A program made the position numbers and the translations under genes. The notes under the pieces are model-generated. The model saw only the letters and a program-made list of their open reading frames with translations, searched no databases and was not told the origin of the DNA. From Lachnospiraceae bacterium UBA7027 (GTDB lineage Bacteria > Bacillota > Clostridia > Lachnospirales > Lachnospiraceae): 13,737 nucleotides of DNA. The stretch's first letter is position 1, and every line of letters starts with the position of its first letter. Of the stretch, positions 1 through 5,941 are shown in pieces. The stretch spans positions 1 to 13,737 of the forward strand of contig DLBG01000010.1 in NCBI GenBank assembly GCA_002494135.1, given 5' to 3'.

Positions 1-22
1 TATTTGAGCACTTTCTAATGCA

Positions 23-93
23 ATAATAGACAAAACAGTTTTTGAAATCTATGAAATCTGACGAATGGTCAAAAAAGGGGCGAAAATGGTCAA
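23..93 (-). promoter_or_regulatory. Leftward LytTR-type promoter module (target gene lies left of the window)
   Basis: On the minus strand two identical 9-mers TTGACCATT lie at 93-85 and 72-64, separated by 12 bp, so their starts are 21 bp apart (two helical turns). A TATTAT hexamer at 28-23 begins 44 bp after the start of the second repeat and would serve as a -10 box. No good -35 hexamer is visible 17 bp upstream of it, as expected for an activator-dependent promoter. The published LytTR site is a pair of 9-bp direct repeats separated by 12-13 bp. The repeat read as AATGGTCAA fits that consensus only partly. The same layout, with the same 44-bp offset, precedes agrD at 1886-1956. Start of transcription would be near position 16, so the controlled gene is outside the window. 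The repeat geometry is seen directly; binding by the LytTR regulator at 2819 is inferred. Confidence 0.6.
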
Positions 94-100
94 GGCACCA

Positions 101-141
101 TGATATCTGCATATTATAAGGAAATAAATATGCAGATATCA
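101..141. repeat. Inverted repeat upstream of fic (probable operator)
   Basis: TGATATCTGCATATT at 101-115 is the exact reverse complement of 127-141, with an 11-bp gap. Further copies of the core ATGCA-type motif follow: the palindrome ATATGCATAT at 149-158 lies in the spacer of the predicted fic promoter, and another ATATGCAG lies at 172-179. This clustering of one motif immediately around a promoter looks like a multi-site operator. The binding protein is unknown. The Fic protein itself has a C-terminal winged-helix domain and the XRE protein is next door, so both are candidates. There is no T-run, so a terminator is unlikely. Confidence 0.55.
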
Positions 142-142
142 A

Positions 143-171
143 TTGATTATATGCATATTATTTGTTATTAT
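143..171 (+). promoter_or_regulatory. Predicted promoter of fic
   Basis: TTGATT at 143-148 and TATTAT at 166-171 are separated by 17 bp, which is a good match to a housekeeping sigma-factor promoter. Transcription would start near 178, giving a very short leader before the ribosome site at 181-190. The palindrome ATATGCATAT sits inside the spacer, so a bound protein would compete directly with polymerase. The hexamers are seen in the sequence; their use is inferred. Confidence 0.5.
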
Positions 172-194
172 ATATGCAGAAAAGGAGAGGCTTT

Positions 195-1256
195 ATGCAT
201 ATATTTGACTATTCATTTTTGGAAGAAGGTTTTTTGCCGGCGGAAATGGTTAACCTTACAGCTGCCATAACTGCATTTAATGCAATCTCGACAGGGAGAA
301 GAGAACGGTATGCAGGCGTATATACGGAACTCGAGAAAATAGCACGAGTTCAGTCTGTAAAAGGCTCCAATGCAATAGAAGGGATTGTTACGACGGATGC
401 GCGAATAAAAGAAATTGTAAACGAAAACAGTGCGCCGCTGAATCATAGCGAGTGTGAGATAGCAGGTTACAGGAATGCACTCGATGAAATTCACAGTCGA
501 CATGCTGAAATGATCATTAATGAGGATATGATTCGACATTTGCATCTTGTAATGACGGAAATTGCCGGCTATCAGCTTTCCGGTTGTTATAAAACGGAAG
601 ATAACATTATTCAGGAAATAGATATGAGAGGAAGGCGAAGAATCCGCTTTGTTCCGGTTGCCGCTTCCGATACCCAAGATGCGATGGAACAGCTGATATT
701 GGCATATAGGGAAGCAAGAGATAATCCCCGGATTAACCAACTTTTGCTTATTCCATGTGTTGTTTTGGATTTCCTTTGTATACATCCGTTTTCTGATGGA
801 AATGGTCGTGTATCACGTTTGTTAACTCTCCTGCTTTTGTATAAGGGCGGCTTTGATGTTTGCAAATATGTTTCTTTTGAAGAACAGATAAACATGGCGA
901 AAGATTATTATTATGAGTCTCTGCAGGATTCTTCAAAGGGTTGGCATGAGAATGAGAATTCATACTTTGAGTTTATGAAGAACTTCCTTTCGACATTGTA
1001 TAAATGTTACAAGGAACTTGATAAGCATTTTTCGACGGTTAACGGAAAGAAAATCAGTAAATCCGAACGTATTGAGCAAACTGTATTGAACAGCGTTTTG
1101 CCAGTGTCAAAAGCTGAAATCTGTGATATTCTTCCGGATGTAAGCCCGACTACGGTAGAAGCAGTTTTAGGTCGTATGACAAAAGATGGTAAAATAAGGA
1201 AAATGGGTCAGGGACGCGCAACCAGGTATGCAAATGCGAAATATATGAAGCAGTGA
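195..1256 (+). CDS. Fic domain protein with N-terminal inhibitory motif and C-terminal winged helix
   Basis: This is a 353-residue Fic-family protein, an enzyme class that usually transfers AMP from ATP to a hydroxyl side chain of a target protein. The Fic core motif HPFSDGNGRVSR begins at His197, the catalytic histidine, and is intact. The motif SNAIEG at residues 58-63 fits the autoinhibitory pattern [S/T]xxxE[G/N]. Because it lies N-terminal to the core, this is a class II Fic protein whose glutamate would block ATP binding until relieved. Residues about 285-350 look like a winged helix (SKAEICDILPDVSPTTVEAV followed by a basic turn), suggesting DNA binding. The start is ATG 195 behind AAAGGAGAGG at 181-190; a TTG at 162 in the same frame lacks a ribosome site. 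The gene converges on xre. The target is unknown. Fic-plus-winged-helix proteins are common in Firmicutes and Bacteroidetes and are mostly uncharacterised. Confidence 0.92.
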   Translation: MHIFDYSFLEEGFLPAEMVNLTAAITAFNAISTGRRERYAGVYTELEKIARVQSVKGSNAIEGIVTTDARIKEIVNENSAPLNHSECEIAGYRNALDEIHSRHAEMIINEDMIRHLHLVMTEIAGYQLSGCYKTEDNIIQEIDMRGRRRIRFVPVAASDTQDAMEQLILAYREARDNPRINQLLLIPCVVLDFLCIHPFSDGNGRVSRLLTLLLLYKGGFDVCKYVSFEEQINMAKDYYYESLQDSSKGWHENENSYFEFMKNFLSTLYKCYKELDKHFSTVNGKKISKSERIEQTVLNSVLPVSKAEICDILPDVSPTTVEAVLGRMTKDGKIRKMGQGRATRYANAKYMKQ

Positions 1257-1316
1257 ATCTGTTTTCGAATTCAATTTGAAATCCATAGTTTCTGATATGT
1301 AGTTGAAAAGAAAAAT

Positions 1317-1344
1317 AGAGCAACCGCTGATTTACGGTTGCTCT
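1317..1344. terminator. Bidirectional Rho-independent terminator between fic and xre
   Basis: AGAGCAACCG at 1317-1326 pairs perfectly with CGGTTGCTCT at 1335-1344 around an 8-nt loop. A T-rich stretch follows on the plus strand. On the minus strand the stem is followed by a stronger T-rich tract (the complement of 1305-1316). It sits between the ends of the convergent fic and xre genes and can serve both, probably more efficiently for xre. Confidence 0.85.
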
Positions 1345-1373
1345 TATTATTACCATTTCGGAAAGTCTGTTGA

Positions 1374-1772
1374 TTATTTCTTCTTTTTGTTGTATGCCGA
1401 AGTTCGGTCAATGTATTTTTCTTCGGCATTTTTCTTATTATTACGTTCCACCATAAAATTTAACTGCTGTTGAATCAGCTCGATGTCATCAGGGCTGCAT
1501 AGCCGGAGGTTTTCTATAATATCCTTTGGAATATCGTATCCGTGCATATTCCCCAACAGCAGATAATCGGGAGATACATCCAGAGCATCGCAGAGCGAAA
1601 CAAAGGTTTCGAAGGAGATTCCCTGAGAGCCGTTTTCTATACAGGAAAGATGTTTGCTGGTAACGTTGATTTGAGTAGAAAGCTGGCTTTGGCTGAGTTT
1701 CTTGGATTTTCTCCTGGTTTGAATTCGTTTTCCAATCCCGATGTAATTGATTTTGGTTGCCTTGTTTGCCAT
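1374..1772 (-). CDS. XRE-family helix-turn-helix transcriptional regulator
   Basis: This is a 132-residue protein with a single HTH domain of the Cro/C1 (XRE, HTH_3) type at about residues 13-71: GKRIQTRRKSKKLSQSQLS, then the recognition region VTSKHLSCIENGSQGISFET, and the usual ending LDVSPDYLLLG. The remainder is a charged, probably helical segment with a lysine-rich tail and no effector domain I can name. The start at 1772 has AAAGGAGG about 12 bases upstream, a slightly long spacing; no better in-frame start is visible. It converges on fic and is divergent from the agr genes, so its upstream region is shared with the agr promoter. It may regulate itself, fic or agr, but nothing in the sequence decides which. 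Confidence 0.88.
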   Translation of the reverse strand: MANKATKINYIGIGKRIQTRRKSKKLSQSQLSTQINVTSKHLSCIENGSQGISFETFVSLCDALDVSPDYLLLGNMHGYDIPKDIIENLRLCSPDDIELIQQQLNFMVERNNKKNAEEKYIDRTSAYNKKKK

Positions 1773-1885
1773 GATTTTGTCATGCCTCCTTTGGTAATTT
1801 TAATTTTTTATCTTTTGAGATGAAACATTGCGAGACGCGGAAAGTACAGCGCTACACGGAATCGAGGCGGGAGAAAACAGTGAAA

Positions 1886-1956
1886 TTTACCATTTTAAGG
1901 CATTTTTTGACCATTCGTCCAAAAGTATGGAAATGCGTAGAAACCGTTGATATTAT
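1886..1956 (+). promoter_or_regulatory. LytTR-type agr promoter (autoinduction module)
   Basis: Paired 9-mers TTTACCATT (1886-1894) and TTGACCATT (1907-1915) are separated by 12 bp. A TATTAT -10 box at 1951-1956 begins 44 bp after the start of the second repeat. The expected -35 position (about 1928-1933) is poor, as in activator-dependent agr P2-like promoters. Transcription would start near 1963 and run through a small GC hairpin (1970-1974 with 1983-1987) into the agrD ribosome site. The module is repeated in opposite orientation at 23-93, including a shared 17-bp identity (60-76 versus 1903-1919 inverted). Control by the LytTR protein encoded at 2819 is inferred from the family and the geometry. 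Confidence 0.68.
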
Positions 1957-2007
1957 GTAAACATCAAATGGCGATACTTGAGTCGCCGAAAAAGGAGGGT
2001 TTACATT

Positions 2008-2157
2008 ATGAAAAAAACAAACAAAACAAAATCATCAGCAACAATTAAAAAGGCGCTTGATGCATATCTTAAGCTGGATGCCAATTCTGCATCTTCGACC
2101 ATCCTTTATCAGGAGAAAGCGCCGAAAAGTCTTGAACGGTTTAAACGCAAAAAATGA
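2008..2157 (+). CDS. agrD: AgrD-like autoinducing peptide precursor with serine in place of cysteine
   Basis: This small gene encodes 49 residues. Three parts are visible: a basic, amphipathic N-terminal segment (about 1-24), a short core NSASSTILYQ (26-35), and a basic tail beginning EKAPKSLERF (36-45). The tail resembles the conserved PK-L recognition region of AgrD tails such as EVPKEL of Staphylococcus aureus. In most AgrD peptides a cysteine closes a five-residue thiolactone ring. This protein has no cysteine at all, so a serine would have to form a lactone, as in S. intermedius. Ser30-Thr-Ile-Leu-Tyr34 with cleavage before Gln35 is the favoured ring; Ser29-Leu33 is the alternative. AAAAAGGAGGG lies 8 bases before the ATG. 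The stop overlaps the agrB start (ATGA), so agrB, which has no ribosome site of its own, is translationally coupled. Confidence 0.85.
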   Translation: MKKTNKTKSSATIKKALDAYLKLDANSASSTILYQEKAPKSLERFKRKK

Positions 2158-2723
2158 GTAACCGAATTGTAATAAGAATTGCAGACTGGCTGATTTCACA
2201 CGGTGAGATCAACGAGGAGGACAGGGATCTATATCAATATGCTCTGAAGAATCTCTTGCATGCCATCTTGCCAATTTCTTTATCCTTGATAGTGGGGCTT
2301 CTCTTTCACTGTCCCGAACGCACGCTGATAATAATCCTTCCGTTTGTGTGTCTTAGGAGATTTGGCGGCGGATTTCATTTGAGAAATGCATGGGCATGCA
2401 TGTTTTTCTCGGCAATTCTTATTACAGATTGTTTGGCGATTTCTTTTCTTATCCGGAATCAGGAAAAAGTGTTGGTTTGCGCATTATTTGCCGGAATAAG
2501 TATGATTTGTTTAAGTCCGGTTCAACATTTAAACAAACAACTCACGAAAGAGGAACGAAAAAGGTGCAAGCGTCAGGTTTCATTTTTGGTGTTGTTTTTC
2601 TCCCTTCTGTTGGCTTTGTTTTACTCAATGGGATTAAAGGATGAGACTGTTTGCCTTTCGATTGGAATGATGCTTCCGGCAACACTTCAGTATCCGGTTC
2701 TGATTGAGAGACTTGTGAGATAA
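2154..2723 (+). CDS. agrB: AgrB-family autoinducer-processing membrane protease
   Basis: This 189-residue integral membrane protein matches the length of AgrB (Pfam AgrB family). It cleaves the C-terminal tail of the AgrD precursor, forms the cyclic ester through an acyl-enzyme, and takes part in export. The signature RRFGGGFHLRNAWAC contains His75 and Cys82. Their spacing of seven matches the catalytic His77/Cys84 pair of S. aureus AgrB. Several hydrophobic segments follow (about 36-51, 57-66, 85-100, 106-122, 143-158), and a basic loop KEERKRCKRQ lies at 132-141. Start ATG 2154 overlaps the stop of agrD by four bases. All hallmarks are intact, so the locus should be functional despite the serine-type precursor. 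Confidence 0.95.
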   Translation: MSNRIVIRIADWLISHGEINEEDRDLYQYALKNLLHAILPISLSLIVGLLFHCPERTLIIILPFVCLRRFGGGFHLRNAWACMFFSAILITDCLAISFLIRNQEKVLVCALFAGISMICLSPVQHLNKQLTKEERKRCKRQVSFLVLFFSLLLALFYSMGLKDETVCLSIGMMLPATLQYPVLIERLVR

Positions 2724-2745
2724 AACTGAATATTGTGCGATTTGG

Positions 2746-2803
2746 AAAAAGGTGTTTACAGATGGAATAACATGTTTAATATTATTCTTGTAAACACCTT
2801 TTT
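2746..2803 (+). terminator. Long hairpin between agrB and the response regulator (terminator or attenuator)
   Basis: AAAAAGGTGTTTACA at 2746-2760 is perfectly complementary to 2789-2803. Inside the 28-nt loop, GAATAA (2765-2770) also pairs with TTATTC (2782-2787), extending the structure. The descending arm ends in TTTTT immediately before the ribosome site AAGGAAG (2804-2810) of the response regulator. The hairpin lies inside an otherwise co-directional agr operon. It could end part of the agrDB transcripts, act as a processing site, or hide the ribosome site when extended. An A-tract upstream makes it potentially bidirectional. Confidence 0.6.
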
Positions 2804-2818
2804 AAGGAAGAGAATAAT

Positions 2819-3526
2819 ATGCGTATTCTTGTATGTGATGATAATCAGGAAATATTGAATGAAATGAGAGAACTTTTGAACGAGTATTTTTCTTTTAGAC
2901 ATATTCGGGATTCGGAAATCCAATGCTTTTCTTCCGGAAGGGATTTGCTCGAAGACATGGGTAAGAAGGATATTATTTTTTTGGATATTGAGATGCCGGG
3001 GATGAACGGTATTCGAGCCGGAGAGAACATAAAGAAGGACTTCAAAGATGCTATTATTATCGTTGTTACATCTTATGCGGAATACCTTGATGAAGCGATG
3101 CGCCTGCAGGTGTTTCGATTCTTATCCAAACCGGTAGAGAAAGAACGGTTATTTCGCAATCTTGATGATGCTGTTGAAATGTACAATCAGCTTTCTGCCC
3201 GGATTTTGATAGAGAACAGAAAAGAAACATATACAGTTGAAAGCAGGAATATTATTATGCTGGAAGCGGTCGGAAAAAGAGTTTTGTTTTATACAACAAG
3301 TGGTTTGATTGAATCAACACAGAGCCTGGATTATTGGGAAAAGGAATTACCGGCCGGTTCTTTTTTTCGCACTCACAGAAGTTATATAGTCAGTATGAAT
3401 TATATAGAAAGTTTTAATCATTCGATTGTTCGTTTTTTTGCTCAAAAATTAGAAGCATATGTTACGAAGAGAAGATACAAAGAGTTTAAAGATGCATATA
3501 CCAGATATCTCGGAGGAGTTCGGTAA
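2819..3526 (+). CDS. LytTR-family response regulator (AgrA-like)
   Basis: This 235-residue protein contains a receiver domain (about 1-125) joined to a LytTR DNA-binding domain (about 137-232). Receiver residues are intact: acidic pair Asp7/Asp8, phospho-acceptor Asp56 in FLDIEMPGMNG, Thr84, and Lys104 in FLSKP. The LytTR part shows FFRTHRSYIVSMNYIE (182-197) and VTKRRYKEFKDAY (215-227), where the DNA-contacting residues of this fold lie. AAGGAAG at 2804-2810 precedes the ATG. It is followed directly by the sensor kinase (stop codon abuts the next ATG), so the two are the matched pair of the agr circuit. LytTR proteins bind paired 9-bp repeats. The two modules at 23-93 and 1886-1956 are the natural candidates. 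Confidence 0.95.
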   Translation: MRILVCDDNQEILNEMRELLNEYFSFRHIRDSEIQCFSSGRDLLEDMGKKDIIFLDIEMPGMNGIRAGENIKKDFKDAIIIVVTSYAEYLDEAMRLQVFRFLSKPVEKERLFRNLDDAVEMYNQLSARILIENRKETYTVESRNIIMLEAVGKRVLFYTTSGLIESTQSLDYWEKELPAGSFFRTHRSYIVSMNYIESFNHSIVRFFAQKLEAYVTKRRYKEFKDAYTRYLGGVR

Positions 3527-4828
3527 ATGGTAAAATTAATTGGATTCTTAACCAGTTACCTGATTGAAGGATTTGCCATATGGATATATGCGGATCTGTT
3601 TCGTGCAAGATTTAAACCGGGTATCAGGATTCTTTGTTTAATAATCGGTTGTCTGACACTAAGTTTCATAGGAACTGCAGGTGTCGTATGGCTGAATGCT
3701 TCTTTGTACGCAGCATTTCTTTTTTTCTTTTTTGGGGTCGGATATAAAGCAAAATGGTATGTGGCGCTGTTTCATTCGGTATTTTTGACAGCGGTTATGA
3801 GCCTGATAGAACTTGTTACATTGGTGATGATTTATGGCATAGCTCCGAATTTTCTGGAAAGTGAAGATATTCTCATAAATGAAATATTTGCCGTGACCAG
3901 CAAGATTCCGTTTCTGTTGTTGTGTTTTGCAATTGTTTCCATTAGGAAAATAATAAAACTTAAAGAAGAAACCGCCAAAAGTGCTTTTTTATATCTTCTT
4001 GTGCCGGTTTCTTCCATGGTTTCCATGCTTGTTTTCCTGGATTATTTGGACCGGTATGAGGTATCGGCGAGATTAAAATGGGCGACAGGGTTTGCCACGC
4101 TCTCCATTCTGTTCTCGGATTTGATTCTCCTTGGGGTTTATTTATATAACCAAAACAGAAATTCGGAATATATTCGATTGAAATTGACGCTTGCTCAGGA
4201 GAAGAGCCGCAAGGAGTACTACGAGCTTCTACAGGAACAGAACGAGAATCAGCGCATTCTGGTTCATGATATAAAGGACCACCTTCAATCCATCGAGGCA
4301 TTGAATGCTCAGGGAGAAAGAGCAAAGATAGATGAGTATATAAAGAGCCTTTATGAAGCAGCGAATCTGAAAAGTGTTGTCAGGGTGTCGGAAAACGAGT
4401 TGCTGAATGTGGTGGTTTTAAGATATCGAAAAGAATGCGAAGCGCAGGGAATCCCTTTTCATGTGGATATTAGAAGAAGTAGCATGGATTTCCTTGACGA
4501 CTATGAAATCACGTCTCTTTTTGCCAATCTTCTGGACAATGCGATGGAGGCGGTGCACGGAGTAGAAGGCGCGTTCATTGACTTAAACGTGGACCGGAAG
4601 GAGGGAACGGCTTTTTCTGTCATACACATTATAAACACCTGCGCAGAGGATCCTTTTGAAGGCGAGAAAACAAGGATCCCTTTCAGTCGAAAGAAGGAAC
4701 CCGGTCATGGATACGGACTGAAAAGCGTGGAAAAGGTTGTTCAAAAACATGATGGAAATATGAATCTGTACTTTGACGGGACAAAGCATGTTTTTCATAC
4801 GATCATCATTCTTAACAATAGAATATAA
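3527..4828 (+). CDS. AgrC-like GHKL sensor histidine kinase
   Basis: This 433-residue membrane sensor is predicted to recognise the cyclic peptide outside the cell and phosphorylate the neighbouring response regulator. The N-terminal half (about 1-207) holds six or seven hydrophobic segments. A coiled-coil-like stretch (about 215-243) leads to the histidine box ILVHDIKDHLQSIEAL with phospho-acceptor His247. The ATPase domain of the HATPase_c_5 type has an N-box around Asn334-Asn338 (FANLLDNAMEAV) and a G-box GHGYGLKSV at 393-401. The ATG immediately follows the stop of the regulator gene, with GGAGGAG at 3512-3518. Gene order here is D-B-regulator-kinase, unlike the staphylococcal B-D-C-A order. 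Confidence 0.94.
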   Translation: MVKLIGFLTSYLIEGFAIWIYADLFRARFKPGIRILCLIIGCLTLSFIGTAGVVWLNASLYAAFLFFFFGVGYKAKWYVALFHSVFLTAVMSLIELVTLVMIYGIAPNFLESEDILINEIFAVTSKIPFLLLCFAIVSIRKIIKLKEETAKSAFLYLLVPVSSMVSMLVFLDYLDRYEVSARLKWATGFATLSILFSDLILLGVYLYNQNRNSEYIRLKLTLAQEKSRKEYYELLQEQNENQRILVHDIKDHLQSIEALNAQGERAKIDEYIKSLYEAANLKSVVRVSENELLNVVVLRYRKECEAQGIPFHVDIRRSSMDFLDDYEITSLFANLLDNAMEAVHGVEGAFIDLNVDRKEGTAFSVIHIINTCAEDPFEGEKTRIPFSRKKEPGHGYGLKSVEKVVQKHDGNMNLYFDGTKHVFHTIIILNNRI

Positions 4829-4843
4829 ACATCTGTTACCCTG

Positions 4844-4876
4844 CGGCCGTTGGAAAAGAAAGCTTTTCGGCGGCCG
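4844..4876 (+). terminator. Hairpin after agrC (probable end of agr operon)
   Basis: CGGCCG at 4844-4849 pairs with CGGCCG at 4871-4876. GAAAAG at 4853-4858 pairs with CTTTTC at 4863-4868 around an AAAG loop, with a small internal mismatch between the two helices. The following TAATTTAT is only moderately T-rich, so termination may be partial. A predicted promoter for argC starts just after it, consistent with a transcription boundary. Confidence 0.6.
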
Positions 4877-4892
4877 TAATTTATGTCCGGAC

Positions 4893-4921
4893 TTGAATTT
4901 ATGCGCCCAAAAGGGTAAAAT
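4893..4921 (+). promoter_or_regulatory. Predicted promoter of argC
   Basis: TTGAAT at 4893-4898 and TAAAAT at 4916-4921 are spaced by 17 bp. Transcription would begin near 4928, about 26 bases before the preferred argC start at 4954. No clear ARG box for ArgR is visible nearby. The sequence match is direct; function is inferred. Confidence 0.5.
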
Positions 4922-4953
4922 ATTATGGAATATGCCATATGGAGCCAAATGAG

Positions 4954-5916
4954 ATGAAAACGAAAGTTTATATAGACGGAAGCGAAGGAACTACCGGACT
5001 TCGCATTAATGAGCGGTTTGAAGGAAGAGACGATATCGAGGTCTTAAGGATTTCTTCCGAGCTTCGCAAGGACCCGGAAGAAAGAAAAAAATTCATCAAT
5101 GCATCCGATGTCACTTTTCTGTGCCTTCCGGATGCGGCTGCCATCGAGGCGGTCAGCCTGGTGGATGCGGACAATGACCACACTGTAATCATCGATGCAT
5201 CTACCGCCCACAGAACCGATGAAGGCTGGGCGTACGGCCTGCCGGAACTCGGAAAGAATTTCCGTGAGCGGATTAAAACCGGTAACCGTATTGCGGTTCC
5301 GGGCTGCTACGCATCCGGCTTTTTGATGGATGTGTACCCAATGGTTGCAACGGGGTTAATCGGCAATGACTATCCGGTCTGCGTCAATGCACTTTCCGGT
5401 TATTCGGGAGCGGGCAAGAAAGGAATCGCAATGTATGAAGCCGATGAAAAAACAGAGGATTTATACGCGCCCAGAATGTACGCACTTTCCCAGAAACACA
5501 AACATTTAAAGGAAATGAAAGCAATTGCCGGCCTTGAGAAAACCCCTCTTTTTGTCCCGGTTGTGGATGATTACTATTGCGGAATGATTGTGACATTCCC
5601 TGTATATACGGATCTGATGAAGAAAAAATTAACCCCAGAAGAGGTGCGTGACAGTTTCGCTGCGTTCTTTGAGGGAGAAGAATTCATCCATGTCATGCCG
5701 TTCGGTGCGGAAGAAGAACTGAATTCCTTCTTTTCCGCAAATGCCATGGCGGGACGGGATGATGTCCGGATTTATATCACCGGCAATGAGGAGAGAATCC
5801 TCATATCGTCGATTTTTGACAATCTCGGAAAGGGTGCTTCCGGCGCTGCCATCCAGTGCATGAACATCCGGCTGGGGCTTGAACAGAGTACGGGATTGAA
5901 AATAAAGGAAGAGTAA
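4954..5916 (+). CDS. argC: N-acetyl-gamma-glutamyl-phosphate reductase (short, type 2 form)
   Basis: ArgC catalyses the NADPH-dependent reduction of N-acetylglutamyl phosphate to the semialdehyde, the third step of arginine synthesis. The 320-residue protein matches the shorter ArgC subfamily. It has a nucleotide-binding loop DGSEGTTGLR (8-17), the catalytic cysteine Cys118 in VPGCYASGF, the motif SGYSGAGKKG (148-157), His184 in KHKHLKEM, and the C-terminal DNLGKGASGAAIQ (289-301). I place the start at ATG 4954, which has GGAG nine bases upstream and follows the predicted promoter at a sensible distance. An in-frame ATG at 4939 would add five residues but has no good ribosome site. No other arg genes are in the window, so argC stands apart from an arginine operon here. 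Confidence 0.95.
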   Translation: MKTKVYIDGSEGTTGLRINERFEGRDDIEVLRISSELRKDPEERKKFINASDVTFLCLPDAAAIEAVSLVDADNDHTVIIDASTAHRTDEGWAYGLPELGKNFRERIKTGNRIAVPGCYASGFLMDVYPMVATGLIGNDYPVCVNALSGYSGAGKKGIAMYEADEKTEDLYAPRMYALSQKHKHLKEMKAIAGLEKTPLFVPVVDDYYCGMIVTFPVYTDLMKKKLTPEEVRDSFAAFFEGEEFIHVMPFGAEEELNSFFSANAMAGRDDVRIYITGNEERILISSIFDNLGKGASGAAIQCMNIRLGLEQSTGLKIKEE

Positions 5917-5941
5917 CGACTCATCATTTTGGAGGAATGAA

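Noticed and set aside
162..194. TTG start giving a longer Fic protein
   Set aside because: No ribosome site precedes it and it falls inside the predicted promoter; ATG 195 has a strong AAAGGAGAGG.
195..1772. fic and xre as a classical toxin-antitoxin operon
   Set aside because: The genes are convergent with a terminator between them rather than co-transcribed, and the inhibitory motif is already in the Fic protein itself.
60..1919. The 17-bp inverted match GACGAATGGTCAAAAAA flanking fic-xre, read as ends of a mobile element or an invertible segment
   Set aside because: No transposase or recombinase lies between the arms and no target duplication is seen. The match has internal paired 9-mers and a conserved 44-bp distance to a -10 box lying outside the segment, which a promoter explains better.
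4939..4953. Earlier ATG for argC
   Set aside because: Lacks a ribosome site, and the GGAG that serves the ATG at 4954 lies within it.
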